Assembly (NCBI GenBank): GCA_022360055.1 | Contig: JAKSDO010000203.1 | Span: 1 to 38,032, forward strand | Direction: 5' to 3' | Length of the DNA stretch: 38,032 bases | Source of the DNA: Cytophagales bacterium | Lineage (GTDB): Bacteria; Bacteroidota; Bacteroidia; Cytophagales; Cyclobacteriaceae | In this document: in pieces, positions 1 to 8,107 of the stretch | Layout: every line of letters starts with the position of its first letter | Numbering within the stretch: position 1 is the first letter of the stretch | Program-made: the position numbers and the translations under genes | The notes under the pieces: model-generated | Told to the model about the DNA's origin: nothing | Databases searched by the model: none | What the model saw: the letters and a program-made list of their open reading frames with translations, nothing else

Positions 1-253
1 GACTTAAACCAAGGTTTTGATGCCATTTCCAAATTAGACCCTATATAAATGAGGATTTCGTTTATCATTATTACCGCGATTTTTGAGCTTCAGACTACAA
101 AAAATCGATTTTAATTGTGGCTACTATCACGGTGTGCTTCCGTCTCATTTTAGTCCTTGGGCCTATCGCATTCAATCATCCGGGGCTCAGCCGCTTACCC
201 GGTTGGTTTCATATTTACCACCATCGGCGAATGGATCGCTTTATGCGCGATGC
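1..253. other. Leading stretch without a recognised gene
   Basis: I see no convincing gene here. The short open frames on the plus strand lack recognisable motifs and one begins with TTG. It lies downstream of the minus-strand gene that stops at 254, so it should hold that gene's 3' end region. I see no strong hairpin with a T-tract. Confidence 0.4.
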
Positions 254-745
254 TCAGGGTCCGGCAAGCGGCCTTTGGATCTCCGCCATCTCCGACAGAT
301 AATCAAACTGCACGTCCCGATGCATGACCTTTAAAGCCTTTTGTATGCTCGTCAACTGTTTGTCATACAGGTTTAAAAGTACGCTGCTGGTATGAAAAGG
401 CAAAGGCAATTGCCTGAACAACCGGCAGTAATAGATGCGCAGTTCGACCTCGGTTTGCTTCATCCCCGAGTATTTAATATGTTTCGAAACAAATCGCAAG
501 ATCCTTCGAAGGCTCTTTTTTGCGTAATAAACAGAGCTCAGGTTTATCTCCGCAAATTGGCTGTCCAGTTCCAGTTTCAGTTTTTCCTTAAAATGCTCTT
601 CATCGTATGCCTCAAACAAAAGGTAGTTGAGCAGCTCTTTGTTGTCTCGTTTGTATTTCGCCATGCGAAGGCAATATTCAATGAGTTCATGCGGCGATTT
701 TTCGCTCAACTCGCTCTTGATTTCGGAGAGGGGGGCTGTCGTCAT
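254..745 (-). CDS. Conserved hypothetical cytoplasmic protein (163 aa)
   Basis: This is a soluble, highly charged, mostly alpha-helical protein with no signal peptide or membrane segment. The middle is rich in Leu, Glu, Lys and Tyr (for example KRDNKELLNYLLFEAYDEE around residues 33-51), and a basic block with paired Lys/Arg follows (KKSLRRILRFVSKHIKYS, about residues 76-93). I recall proteins of this pattern as conserved in Bacteroidota without an assigned function; that is memory, not a search. It is transcribed divergently from the DUF1761 gene, with roughly 150 bp between the starts. The ATG at 743-745 is the natural start and no Shine-Dalgarno sequence is evident. Reality as a gene is likely; function is unknown. 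Confidence 0.75.
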   Translation of the reverse strand: MTTAPLSEIKSELSEKSPHELIEYCLRMAKYKRDNKELLNYLLFEAYDEEHFKEKLKLELDSQFAEINLSSVYYAKKSLRRILRFVSKHIKYSGMKQTEVELRIYYCRLFRQLPLPFHTSSVLLNLYDKQLTSIQKALKVMHRDVQFDYLSEMAEIQRPLAGP

Positions 746-897
746 AACAATGTCCGTTTATTTTTGAAAGCAGTATGTAACGTCTTACGGGACGCATTCG
801 CGTTTCGATGATCAAAATATCACACTTTCCGCAATTGGATCTATGCAACATAAAGTTTTTTTTCTATCTTTTATCCGCTAACAAATTATACGAAACC

Positions 898-1329
898 ATG
901 AACACATTAAAAATGAACCATTATGCAATTCTCGTCAGTTTTGTATTGTCCTTTATTCTTGGATTTCTCTGGTATGGTCCCCTGTTTGGAGAGGCCTGGA
1001 TGCGTATGGTAGGTCTGGACGAGGCCATGATAGAGGCAAACCCTCCGGGAGCCGGGATCTGGATTACGAACGTTTTATCCTCTATTATCCCCTTGTATGT
1101 TTTGGCCTGGTTATTTATCAAGCTGAGTGTGAGAAGCGGTATCCGAGGCGCAGGCATCGGCCTGCTGATCGCTTTTTCGTTTGACTTTCTCCACAGAATG
1201 ACGAGCGATATGTTTGCCCAGGCTCCGTATGAACTTTCCTGGATCACAGGAGGTTTTGACATGGTGTTACTGACAATCTCAGGCTTTTTACTCGGAGCCT
1301 GGAGAAAAGAGGTTCCCGCTTCGTCCTGA
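898..1329 (+). CDS. DUF1761 family membrane protein
   Basis: A small integral membrane protein of about 143 residues with four predicted hydrophobic segments: an N-terminal one with the typical FILGFLWYGPLFGEAWM signature, one around VLSSIIPLYVLAWLFIKL, one around IGLLIAFSFDF, and a C-terminal one around MVLLTISGFLLGAW. The WYGPLFGxxW motif and overall length match DUF1761. The biochemical role of that family is not established. I place the start at 898 (MNTLKMNHYA) rather than the upstream in-frame ATG at 808, because the extra 30 residues are non-homologous-looking and would overlap the probable promoter region. A strong terminator follows at 1367-1395. Confidence 0.8.
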   Translation: MNTLKMNHYAILVSFVLSFILGFLWYGPLFGEAWMRMVGLDEAMIEANPPGAGIWITNVLSSIIPLYVLAWLFIKLSVRSGIRGAGIGLLIAFSFDFLHRMTSDMFAQAPYELSWITGGFDMVLLTISGFLLGAWRKEVPASS

Positions 1330-1366
1330 TCATCCCGGTATCACCGCAAGGGTCTGACAATTGAAC

Positions 1367-1395
1367 AAACCTGCCTCCTGCACGGGCAGGTTTTT
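1367..1395 (+). terminator. Rho-independent terminator after the DUF1761 gene
   Basis: A 9-bp perfect stem (AAACCTGCC / GGCAGGTTT) with a 9-nt loop is followed directly by a T-run. It sits 38 bp after the DUF1761 stop, in the gap between two convergent genes. Confidence 0.8.
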
Positions 1396-1478
1396 ATCTT
1401 CCGGGCCAATACCATATCATGCGCTCCTAAAAAGTCTTCCGAATTTCTTCGGCCCTGGGGAGGCCTTTAAGCACCCTC

Positions 1479-3038
1479 CTATTTTGAATAGAGTTCATCG
1501 AGTAGTTTGCTCAATTCCCTGTGAATGGTGGGAGCGGTCTCCGGTCCCAGCGAATTTATCTCTCCGTACGGCGAGCTATCCCTGCCGTAGGTAAATGAAG
1601 CCTCTTCATCCCATTGGCTTTTTGGAATGATATAACCGACCATGTCGTTGGCCAGGCCGACGACAAAATTAAAATCGCCGTTCATTCGGGATCGGATAGG
1701 CGGCACTTCTACCGGATCCAATTCAAAATCCTGACCTCCGGGAGCCTCAATCCCTCCATTTATGATCTCCGGGTAAATCTCTCCGGGAACCGTGACAAAA
1801 TGAGCGGGCCCAATGGAAAAAGCCGCCAATTCCGATCGGACTTTCATCCATCCGGTCATACCGCGGTCCAATACGCCGAGAAAAGCGCCCAATCTGAAAA
1901 TCGGATTTTTAAAATTCAGGTTAATGGTTTTTGCCCGGAGAGCGATGGCAGCCTCCCCGACAAAATAATCGGATGTATCCAATGCCATGAGTGCAAGATA
2001 GGCCAGGTATTCTCCCTGAGCCCTGGCCTTTTCAAAGGACGGTTCTTTGTAAACCTGGCCGGTAAATGCGTCTTTCACCTCCAGGCTCGGATGGGTGCAC
2101 ATCAGGCCGCCAACGGCTCCATTGATATAAACCGCTACGCCACCCAAACCTTCTTTGATTAAACTGTCACCAGCGTAGATGCCCTTTTCGACTCCTTGTC
2201 TTACATAGTGCGGAAAATCGGAACTTATCAGTAAATTGTCGCTCCAGAGCGTTTCAGGATGATCTGCCCAGGAGACCAAAACACCCAGTGTTTTTTCCGA
2301 TGCCGTATCAATCGCCTGAATCATCCTTAGTCCCGCATCGTATACCACCGGATCCCTGGTATCTTTTACCAGCACAACCGCGTCTTCGGGATTAATTGCC
2401 ATTTTCAATCTTGCCGGCCGAATCCTTGAGGCTGCTTCATCTATGGATTTTGCTGTTTGGGTTTTCACAAACTGCAAATAATCCTTATTTACACCGCTCT
2501 TCAAATATGAGTTGCCCCATAACCCCAGGAGGTCGGGGGCCTCGTGAGTATGCGTGGAGGTAATTACGGAATAGGTAATCCCGGCCTTCTCGCTGATCAT
2601 TTTTTTGGTGTCCAGAATATCGTCATTGCCGAAACCTATTGCGTCAATTGATGTAATCGCAATTCTGGATCTTCCATCGTCGACGACCATAGTCCGCGCC
2701 CAAAGCTCATCGTGAATTCCGGTAGCCGGTCTTTTGTTGTGAAATCCGGCGATATAAACAGGGTCAAACCGGCCATTTCCATTGCCATCTTCAAAGGTAT
2801 CTCCATCTTTGCGAATGTATCTTGCATCCTTGTTCACATCGGTCCAGGTATCATAAATTTCCGGAGTGATGCGCACTGCCGAAAATCCAACTTTCAGAAT
2901 ATTCGGTTCATGGTTTTTAACGGCAATATCTACGGAATATCCCGGGTGTCTGTCGCGCACATTAAAATAAAACCTGACGGATATCAAGATGATTATTCCG
3001 GCAAAGAATATCAAAAAGTATTTGAGCCATTTTTTCAT
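1479..3038 (-). CDS. Neutral/alkaline non-lysosomal ceramidase-like protein, membrane-anchored
   Basis: The 519-residue product starts with a Lys-flanked hydrophobic segment (residues about 5-22) that would act as an uncleaved signal anchor or signal peptide, so the enzyme domain lies outside the cytoplasm. The rest resembles the catalytic N-terminal domain of neutral ceramidases: VGFSAVRITPE near residue 50, a GIHDELWARTMVVDDG block near 107-122, and the histidine motif THTHEAPD (H163, H165), which in the family contributes zinc ligands. A Gly/Asp-rich insertion at residues 78-92 (DGDTFEDGNGNGRFD) looks like a calcium-binding loop. At 519 residues it is shorter than full ceramidases (about 650-780), lacking the C-terminal domain, so substrate could be a different amide or lipid. 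No partner gene is obvious; the next gene upstream, ybaK-like, ends with its own terminator. Confidence 0.75.
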   Translation of the reverse strand: MKKWLKYFLIFFAGIIILISVRFYFNVRDRHPGYSVDIAVKNHEPNILKVGFSAVRITPEIYDTWTDVNKDARYIRKDGDTFEDGNGNGRFDPVYIAGFHNKRPATGIHDELWARTMVVDDGRSRIAITSIDAIGFGNDDILDTKKMISEKAGITYSVITSTHTHEAPDLLGLWGNSYLKSGVNKDYLQFVKTQTAKSIDEAASRIRPARLKMAINPEDAVVLVKDTRDPVVYDAGLRMIQAIDTASEKTLGVLVSWADHPETLWSDNLLISSDFPHYVRQGVEKGIYAGDSLIKEGLGGVAVYINGAVGGLMCTHPSLEVKDAFTGQVYKEPSFEKARAQGEYLAYLALMALDTSDYFVGEAAIALRAKTINLNFKNPIFRLGAFLGVLDRGMTGWMKVRSELAAFSIGPAHFVTVPGEIYPEIINGGIEAPGGQDFELDPVEVPPIRSRMNGDFNFVVGLANDMVGYIIPKSQWDEEASFTYGRDSSPYGEINSLGPETAPTIHRELSKLLDELYSK

Positions 3039-3075
3039 AACGGTGATGGTATGGGTTAAATCGGCAATTTAACAT

Positions 3076-3111
3076 AAAAAAACCTGGTCTTAAAAAAATC
3101 ACACCAGGTTT
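3076..3111 (-). terminator. Rho-independent terminator of the YbaK-like gene
   Basis: On the minus strand a 9-bp stem (AAACCTGGT / ACCAGGTTT) with a 14-nt loop ends in a T-run. It lies just after the YbaK-like stop and before the ceramidase-like start, so the two genes are probably separate transcripts. Confidence 0.75.
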
Positions 3112-3134
3112 AAGTTTCTGTGCTCGGCAATATG

Positions 3135-3599
3135 TCAATGAACGGCGAATTTCAGTATTTTTGGGTGTACCAATTTTTCGAAATCCCTGTAGGTCATCTG
3201 AATAATCTCCGTATGTGTGCCGGCGTTAAAGGCTATTACTTCATCTTCCGTGAGTACTTTGGCGACAAACACATCGATGTTGTACAGATTTCCGAAAGGA
3301 GGCATAGCTCCTACTTCGCAATCCGGAAACATATCTTTAAACTCCGTTTCACTGGCTAAACGGACATTACCTTCACCGGTAATCTCTTTTAGCATATTAA
3401 AATCCACATGATACGATGCCGGGAGCACGGCCATGGCCATCATGCCGTTAATGACCACCATTACGGTTTTAACCATATTCTTTCCCGGAATATGTGCCGA
3501 TGCAGCAACTTTTTGAGCCGTAAATGCCTGGGAATGTGTGATCGTAACATAAGGCACTTCGTGCTTGTCGAGAAATTCTTTTAGTTTTTTGGAGGGCAT
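3135..3599 (-). CDS. YbaK/EbsC-type aminoacyl-tRNA deacylase
   Basis: A cytoplasmic protein of about 154 residues matching the YbaK/ProX editing-domain family, which hydrolyses mischarged aminoacyl-tRNA such as Ala- or Cys-tRNA(Pro). Visible family features are the N-terminal helix leading to VPYVTITHSQAFTAQKVA, the block PGKNMVKTVMVVI with the lysines expected near the active site, a GEGNVRLASETEF segment, and the EVGAMPPFGN motif close to the C-terminal half, corresponding to the family's GxxxPFG element. I use the ATG at 3599 (MPSKKLKEFL); the frame continues upstream to 3677 but those 26 residues are hydrophobic and atypical. Exact tRNA specificity cannot be read from sequence. Confidence 0.85.
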   Translation of the reverse strand: MPSKKLKEFLDKHEVPYVTITHSQAFTAQKVAASAHIPGKNMVKTVMVVINGMMAMAVLPASYHVDFNMLKEITGEGNVRLASETEFKDMFPDCEVGAMPPFGNLYNIDVFVAKVLTEDEVIAFNAGTHTEIIQMTYRDFEKLVHPKILKFAVH

Positions 3600-3776
3600 G
3601 ATTCTGTGATATAGTAGTTTACAAATTAGAACCGAAAACCAAAATGGCAACATCTCAATATTGAGCACCGCGGGCATTCAGGCAAATTACGTTTTCACCT
3701 ATACTAATTTAACGGTTTAAGAGATAAAAAAGATATTCAATCCCGATTCCCGAAAAGATGCTTCAATTGTTTTCGG

Positions 3777-5072
3777 TCACTTCCTTTTATAAACCTTCCC
3801 TTCCTTCATTACGAACGACACCTCTTGCAATATTTTGATGTTTTCAACAGGATTTTCCCGCACCGCCACAATATCTGCTGAAAAATCTTTTTCCAAACTG
3901 CCTATACGATCCTGGATTCTCAACAGGGTGGCCGCCTCGATCGTAGCGGATTTTAGCGCATCTTCGGGAGTCATACCGGCTTCCACCATATATTGGAATT
4001 CTTTTGCATTTTCTCCGTGCGGCGACACACCGCTATCTGTCCCAAATGCGATCCTGACGCCCTTATCATAAGCCTTTTTGAACGTACCTTTCATCTGCGC
4101 TCCCACATACTTTGCTTTGGGTATCACAATTTCCGGATAATATCCGGGCACATCTGCCTTTTCAACGGTAAACACTCCGGCAGATAGCGTAGGCACATAA
4201 TACGTGCCTCTCTCGATCATCAGATCCATGACTTCTTCACTCATAACCGATCCGTGTTCAATACTGTTTATCCCGGCTAATACCGCCCTTTTCATACCTT
4301 CGGCTCCATGCGCATGAGCGGCCGTCACCATGTCCAAATCATTTGCCGCTTCTATTATGCCTTCCAATTCATCCATTGTAAATTGTGGGGCCATACCGCT
4401 TTTTGCTAAACTTAAAACTCCACCGGTAGCCGTAATCTTTATACAATGAGCCCCGTTCTTATACCGCTGCCGAACAGCCTTTCGCGCTTCTTCCCGACCA
4501 TTGATCACTCCTTCTTTCGGGCCCGGATCACCGATCAAATCCGCACGAAATCCATTCGTCGGATCTGCATGTCCTCCCGTAGTTGCAATTGATTTTCCGG
4601 CTGAATAGACCGTCGGGCCTTCCGCCTTGCCCATTTGAATCGCTCTTGAAAGTGCCGTATTTACACCTGTACCTCCCAGGTCACGAACCGTGGTAAAACC
4701 CGCCATCAAGGTTCGTCTTGCATAGACCGCCGCGTCATACGCCCGGTCCGCTTCGTTTTTCCTGAATCGGTCCAGGTACGTGTTGGGCGAAGACTGACTT
4801 TCCAGATGCACATGTACATCGATGAAACCAGGCATGACCCAGGAGTCGGACAAATCAATGATTTCACCGGCTTTTTCTGATTGAGATTGTCCGTACACTT
4901 CGACGATTACGCCCTTTTCTATAAGAATTACCTGGTCTTCGACAAACTTTCCGGTTTGCGTATCGAATAAATGTCCGGCTTTGATCGCAATACGTTGAGC
5001 ATTTAAGGACAAAGGCAGGACGGCAGTAAAAACGATGAGAAATGAGATCGGAACAAAAACTCTTATAAACAT
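3777..5072 (-). CDS. Exported metal-dependent amidohydrolase (prolidase/imidazolonepropionase-like)
   Basis: A 431-residue member of the amidohydrolase superfamily with a cleavable signal peptide (residues about 1-25, ending LSLNAQ), so it acts in the periplasm or is surface-bound. The metal-site pattern is complete: HVHLE (H87, H89), the probable carboxylated lysine in CIKITATGG (K212), H253/H255 in AAHAHG, H273 in SIEHGS and the catalytic aspartate in GTDSG (D346). The closest recognisable subfamily is the Xaa-Pro dipeptidase/organophosphate acid anhydrolase-like group of secreted amidohydrolases, which cleave dipeptides or cyclic amides. It is monocistronic by appearance, with over 170 bp on each side. 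Substrate is unassigned. Confidence 0.88.
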   Translation of the reverse strand: MFIRVFVPISFLIVFTAVLPLSLNAQRIAIKAGHLFDTQTGKFVEDQVILIEKGVIVEVYGQSQSEKAGEIIDLSDSWVMPGFIDVHVHLESQSSPNTYLDRFRKNEADRAYDAAVYARRTLMAGFTTVRDLGGTGVNTALSRAIQMGKAEGPTVYSAGKSIATTGGHADPTNGFRADLIGDPGPKEGVINGREEARKAVRQRYKNGAHCIKITATGGVLSLAKSGMAPQFTMDELEGIIEAANDLDMVTAAHAHGAEGMKRAVLAGINSIEHGSVMSEEVMDLMIERGTYYVPTLSAGVFTVEKADVPGYYPEIVIPKAKYVGAQMKGTFKKAYDKGVRIAFGTDSGVSPHGENAKEFQYMVEAGMTPEDALKSATIEAATLLRIQDRIGSLEKDFSADIVAVRENPVENIKILQEVSFVMKEGKVYKRK

Positions 5073-5511
5073 GTCGGATTAGGAATATATTGAAACAAAC
5101 ACCCCCTCAATATAGTGATTGATCATCGAATTTCTATTGATTAATCGATTTGGCCAGAACAAATTGTTGAAATAGCAAACTTATATGATCGATTTGCAGG
5201 CGGTCGACCTCTGACCTGAGGTTGCATGACCACCGGACGGTGGCGAAGCATCCGACCGGGAATACACCGAATTCGGTCAGTCGTACTTTACGGCTTATCG
5301 GGATGATCCCCGGGGTACGGCATTTCAAATCGATGTCTTACATGGATAATCATGGAATTTCGGCCAATTGACGATGCATAATTTCATCCGACACGAGGAA
5401 GCATCGGGTTCCAAATGAAGGATGGCGAATTTTCTGACAATGGCAATTATTATTATCATCCATTCAGGTTGGCGACATGGCGTTATGTTTCCGGACACCT
5501 TGTGATCCGGG
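5073..5511. other. Gene-poor interval of about 440 bp
   Basis: No supported gene. A minus-strand frame at 5134-5328 has no recognisable motif. In one plus-strand frame around 5225-5340 a peptide-like run (EYTEFGQSYFTAYRDD) appears between stops, which could be a trace of a decayed gene but is too short to assign. The minus-strand promoter of the amidohydrolase must lie near 5073-5140; no exact TAnnTTTG box is visible. Confidence 0.35.
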
Positions 5512-6714
5512 CTAATAATACCTCCCGATCATCGGATGGTTGACAATAACCTTCTTCAATTCGAGAGGATCAACAATACCCATTTCCTTATAGATCACAT
5601 TTCCTCCGGGTTCAAGGAGCACGGTGTACGGTAATGCGCCGTCCCAGTCCGGATCCACGGCTTCGATAAGTTTGTATATATCCGGTCCGTTGAATATGTA
5701 ATTCTTTACTGCAGAGTGATTCTCCCTTAAAAAATTCAGCACCTTAGCCTTTTGACTCATCTTATCGGCGCTAATGGAGATAAACTCGAAATCTCTTCCA
5801 ATATACATTCTGTGAATATCAATGAATTCGGGATACTCCAGGACACATGGTCCGCACCAGGTCGCCCAAACGTTAATCAACCATAAACGGTCCGAGTCGT
5901 TATTCATCAAGATCCTTATTCCCCGTTCATTAATTTCGTTCAGCTTTACAGGCATCTTTTCCCAATCCTCATTTACTTTTTTTGCCCAGTTGTTTTTCCA
6001 GGCCCACTTTATCGAACATCCGAACGATTTGATTCTCGGTTCCAATATTTCAACATCCAATATCACAGCATCGATCGCACTTCTCAGATCCTCCGCGTAT
6101 GCCGTGCCGGGTTTCTCGGAATCATCCAATCTTCCATTGTACTTTAATTTTCGTTCCGCATCAAAAACAAACACATGAGGAGTTGCAACGGGACCGTATT
6201 TGATAGAGGCCTCCTGAGTATCGCCATCATACATATAAATAAAATTATAGCCTTTATCTCTCGCCCGCAATTTCATTTCTTCAAAAGAATCGCCCATATC
6301 GGAATAACCTAATTCCTCGAGTAAAATAGCTTTGACAGAGTTCGGGGATATTGCGACAATTTTAACATGCTCATTTTTATAATCTTCGACCATCCGGATG
6401 ATCCGGTCCTCATACGCCTGGACCGTGGGGCAATGATTGGACATGAAAATAATTACAAGAACTTTGTATTCGTCAAAATCTCTCAAAGAATAGTATTTGC
6501 CGTCGACTGCCGGCAAGGTAAAATCAGGCGCTTTGGCACCATTTGCCAGCGTGACAACTTTTTGTTCCGGGACATCCTGCGGATTGGCGACGAATTCGGG
6601 ATAACCTGTAACACCGTTGACAATTTCAGTGCTGGCAATCTTCTTTTTGCCCTCACATGCCAAAAAAAATGTGGCAATAATTACCCAATACGTGCGCTTC
6701 GATAGATTAATCAT
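5512..6714 (-). CDS. Two-domain thioredoxin-like lipoprotein (redoxin plus TlpA-type)
   Basis: About 400 residues. The N-terminus is a lipoprotein signal with lipobox FFLAC (Cys about 20), so the protein is envelope-anchored and acts in the periplasm. Domain 1 (about residues 50-225) is an AhpC/TSA-like redoxin carrying SNHCPTVQAYEDRI, a form with one conserved cysteine. Domain 2 (about 255-400) is a TlpA/ResA-like thioredoxin with the full dithiol WATWCGPC (Cys 287 and 290) and the cis-proline region LPYTVLLEPGG. Such proteins reduce disulfides or peroxides in exported proteins. The frame extends to 6756 with a TTG start, but those codons contain a perfect -7 promoter box, so ATG 6714 is preferred. 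No DsbD-like electron donor is in the window. Confidence 0.88.
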   Translation of the reverse strand: MINLSKRTYWVIIATFFLACEGKKKIASTEIVNGVTGYPEFVANPQDVPEQKVVTLANGAKAPDFTLPAVDGKYYSLRDFDEYKVLVIIFMSNHCPTVQAYEDRIIRMVEDYKNEHVKIVAISPNSVKAILLEELGYSDMGDSFEEMKLRARDKGYNFIYMYDGDTQEASIKYGPVATPHVFVFDAERKLKYNGRLDDSEKPGTAYAEDLRSAIDAVILDVEILEPRIKSFGCSIKWAWKNNWAKKVNEDWEKMPVKLNEINERGIRILMNNDSDRLWLINVWATWCGPCVLEYPEFIDIHRMYIGRDFEFISISADKMSQKAKVLNFLRENHSAVKNYIFNGPDIYKLIEAVDPDWDGALPYTVLLEPGGNVIYKEMGIVDPLELKKVIVNHPMIGRYY

Positions 6715-6742
6715 GCCTGTGCTCAAAAAACAATTACCCGGA

Positions 6743-6751
6743 GCAAATTTA
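6743..6751 (-). promoter_or_regulatory. Bacteroidota-type -7 promoter box of the thioredoxin lipoprotein
   Basis: On the minus strand the sequence TAAATTTGC is an exact match to the Bacteroidota -7 consensus TAnnTTTGC and lies 28 bp before the ATG at 6714. The -33 TTTG element is not clearly matched. Its position inside the TTG-extended frame supports the shorter start. Confidence 0.5.
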
Positions 6752-6955
6752 AGCAAATAAGAGGCATTTAGTTATGCCAGTATAAATTTATCCCTGAAAA
6801 AAAAGAAAAACAATTCTCCATTGAATATCATTTGTCAAAAAAACTATTATATCGTTCGAACATTAAATTTTATAAAAAAATGATGGTCAATTTACAAAAA
6901 ATCGGCAAATAACACTTTTCATGACCAGATATCCATGTCCTGACGGTAAAAAAGA

Positions 6956-7825
6956 TTATCCTCGGACACTGGCCTGGGGAATCCTTCTGAGAAGGTCTTT
7001 GGTTTCGTCAAATCCTTCCTGGCCGATGGTAAAGCAATCAATGAAATCTTGCGCTAAGGTATATTGAAGACACTCATCGATTTTATCCCTTAATCTTCCG
7101 GCGCCAAATATCTTCATTCCAATGACCGCCTTTCCGTTTTTCTTCATCTTTTTCAATACCGGAACAACTTGGTCGACCTCGCCGTCCATCCTGGAAGCAT
7201 AAGGATTTATACGTGCCAGATCTACCTGAACCCAGTCGGAGTCGGCAGCAGACTTTAAGGCCCCCAATGTATGACAACTCACACCGTGCGCCCTGACAAT
7301 ACCATCTTCTCTTGCCCGGGCGAGCACCTGCATCGCACCGTTTTTAATTCTTGGCCAATTGGGATCCGTCATAAAATGAAGTAAGCAAATGTCAAGATAA
7401 TCCGTCCCGAGCTCCCTCCTGAAACGATCGAGATCGTCTTTCATTTCCCGTTCGGTAGTGGCGTGTGTTTTTGTAAGAATTACTACTTTTTCACGCGGTA
7501 CATACTTCAACGCTTCTTTCAAATGTGGATGTGTTCCGTACTGATCGGCCGAATCCCAAAAGTTAATTCCTTCGTCATAAGCCCTGTGTAGCAAATCACC
7601 AAGTCCTTTTACTCCAAGTTTTCGGGTCTGATTCGACTGCCGCTGAACTCCGTGCGTACCTGTGCCCATCGCCAGCCTCGACAATTCAATTCCGGTATTG
7701 CCCAACCTGATCCGGTCGGCGGCATACTTCTTGGTTTCACCGGCATAGAGATGGTGCTGAAAAGGATGAACTGCAAATGCGCCAGCCGCAAGCGCGGAAA
7801 ATTTGATAAAATCCCGTCGTTTCAT
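6956..7825 (-). CDS. Tat-exported aldo/keto reductase
   Basis: About 289 residues. It opens with KRRDFIKFSALAAGAFAV, a twin-arginine signal, so the folded enzyme with its cofactor would be exported. The aldo/keto reductase catalytic tetrad is complete: Asp91 and Tyr96 in WDSADQYG, Lys119 in VILTKTH and His150 in ICLLHF, with a normal barrel length. The family normally interconverts carbonyls and alcohols with NADP(H); how a periplasmic member would obtain cofactor is an open point, and tight cofactor binding before Tat export is one possibility. I start at ATG 7825; 16 extra upstream codons would put the twin arginine too far in. The upstream gene on the same strand is an exported lactonase, so both may act on one sugar or aldehyde. 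Confidence 0.88.
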   Translation of the reverse strand: MKRRDFIKFSALAAGAFAVHPFQHHLYAGETKKYAADRIRLGNTGIELSRLAMGTGTHGVQRQSNQTRKLGVKGLGDLLHRAYDEGINFWDSADQYGTHPHLKEALKYVPREKVVILTKTHATTEREMKDDLDRFRRELGTDYLDICLLHFMTDPNWPRIKNGAMQVLARAREDGIVRAHGVSCHTLGALKSAADSDWVQVDLARINPYASRMDGEVDQVVPVLKKMKKNGKAVIGMKIFGAGRLRDKIDECLQYTLAQDFIDCFTIGQEGFDETKDLLRRIPQASVRG

Positions 7826-7891
7826 AGGGCAAGTTTTGAATTTGTGATTACCATGATCCATAGCTAGATGCAATTAATTGTCGTCCGATAT

Positions 7892-8107
7892 TTAAATTTC
7901 GCCATTAATTGTTTCTAAAACAAGCCCGGGATTTACTAACGGTCTGGTTATATTATTGTCTTGGGGCAAAATAAGTCCGCTTACGTCAACAAATCGGGGC
8001 AATAGCATTAAAAATTCACTCAGCAGCGGCTGTGTATTCCCTCGACGAAAACCTTTCGTCCATACACCGTCATAAGGTACATTTTGGCTGTAATCGCGCC
8101 GGACTGT
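7892..8107 (-). other. Open frame continuing in phase after the lactonase UAG stop
   Basis: Directly after the TAG stop of the lactonase the same frame stays open for 71 codons and ends with TAA. The conceptual peptide looks protein-like (for example LLPRFVDVSGLILPQDNN) and matches no family I recognise. It has only one internal ATG and no promoter or start of its own. It may be a decayed C-terminal extension or gene remnant, or chance. Confidence 0.25.
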
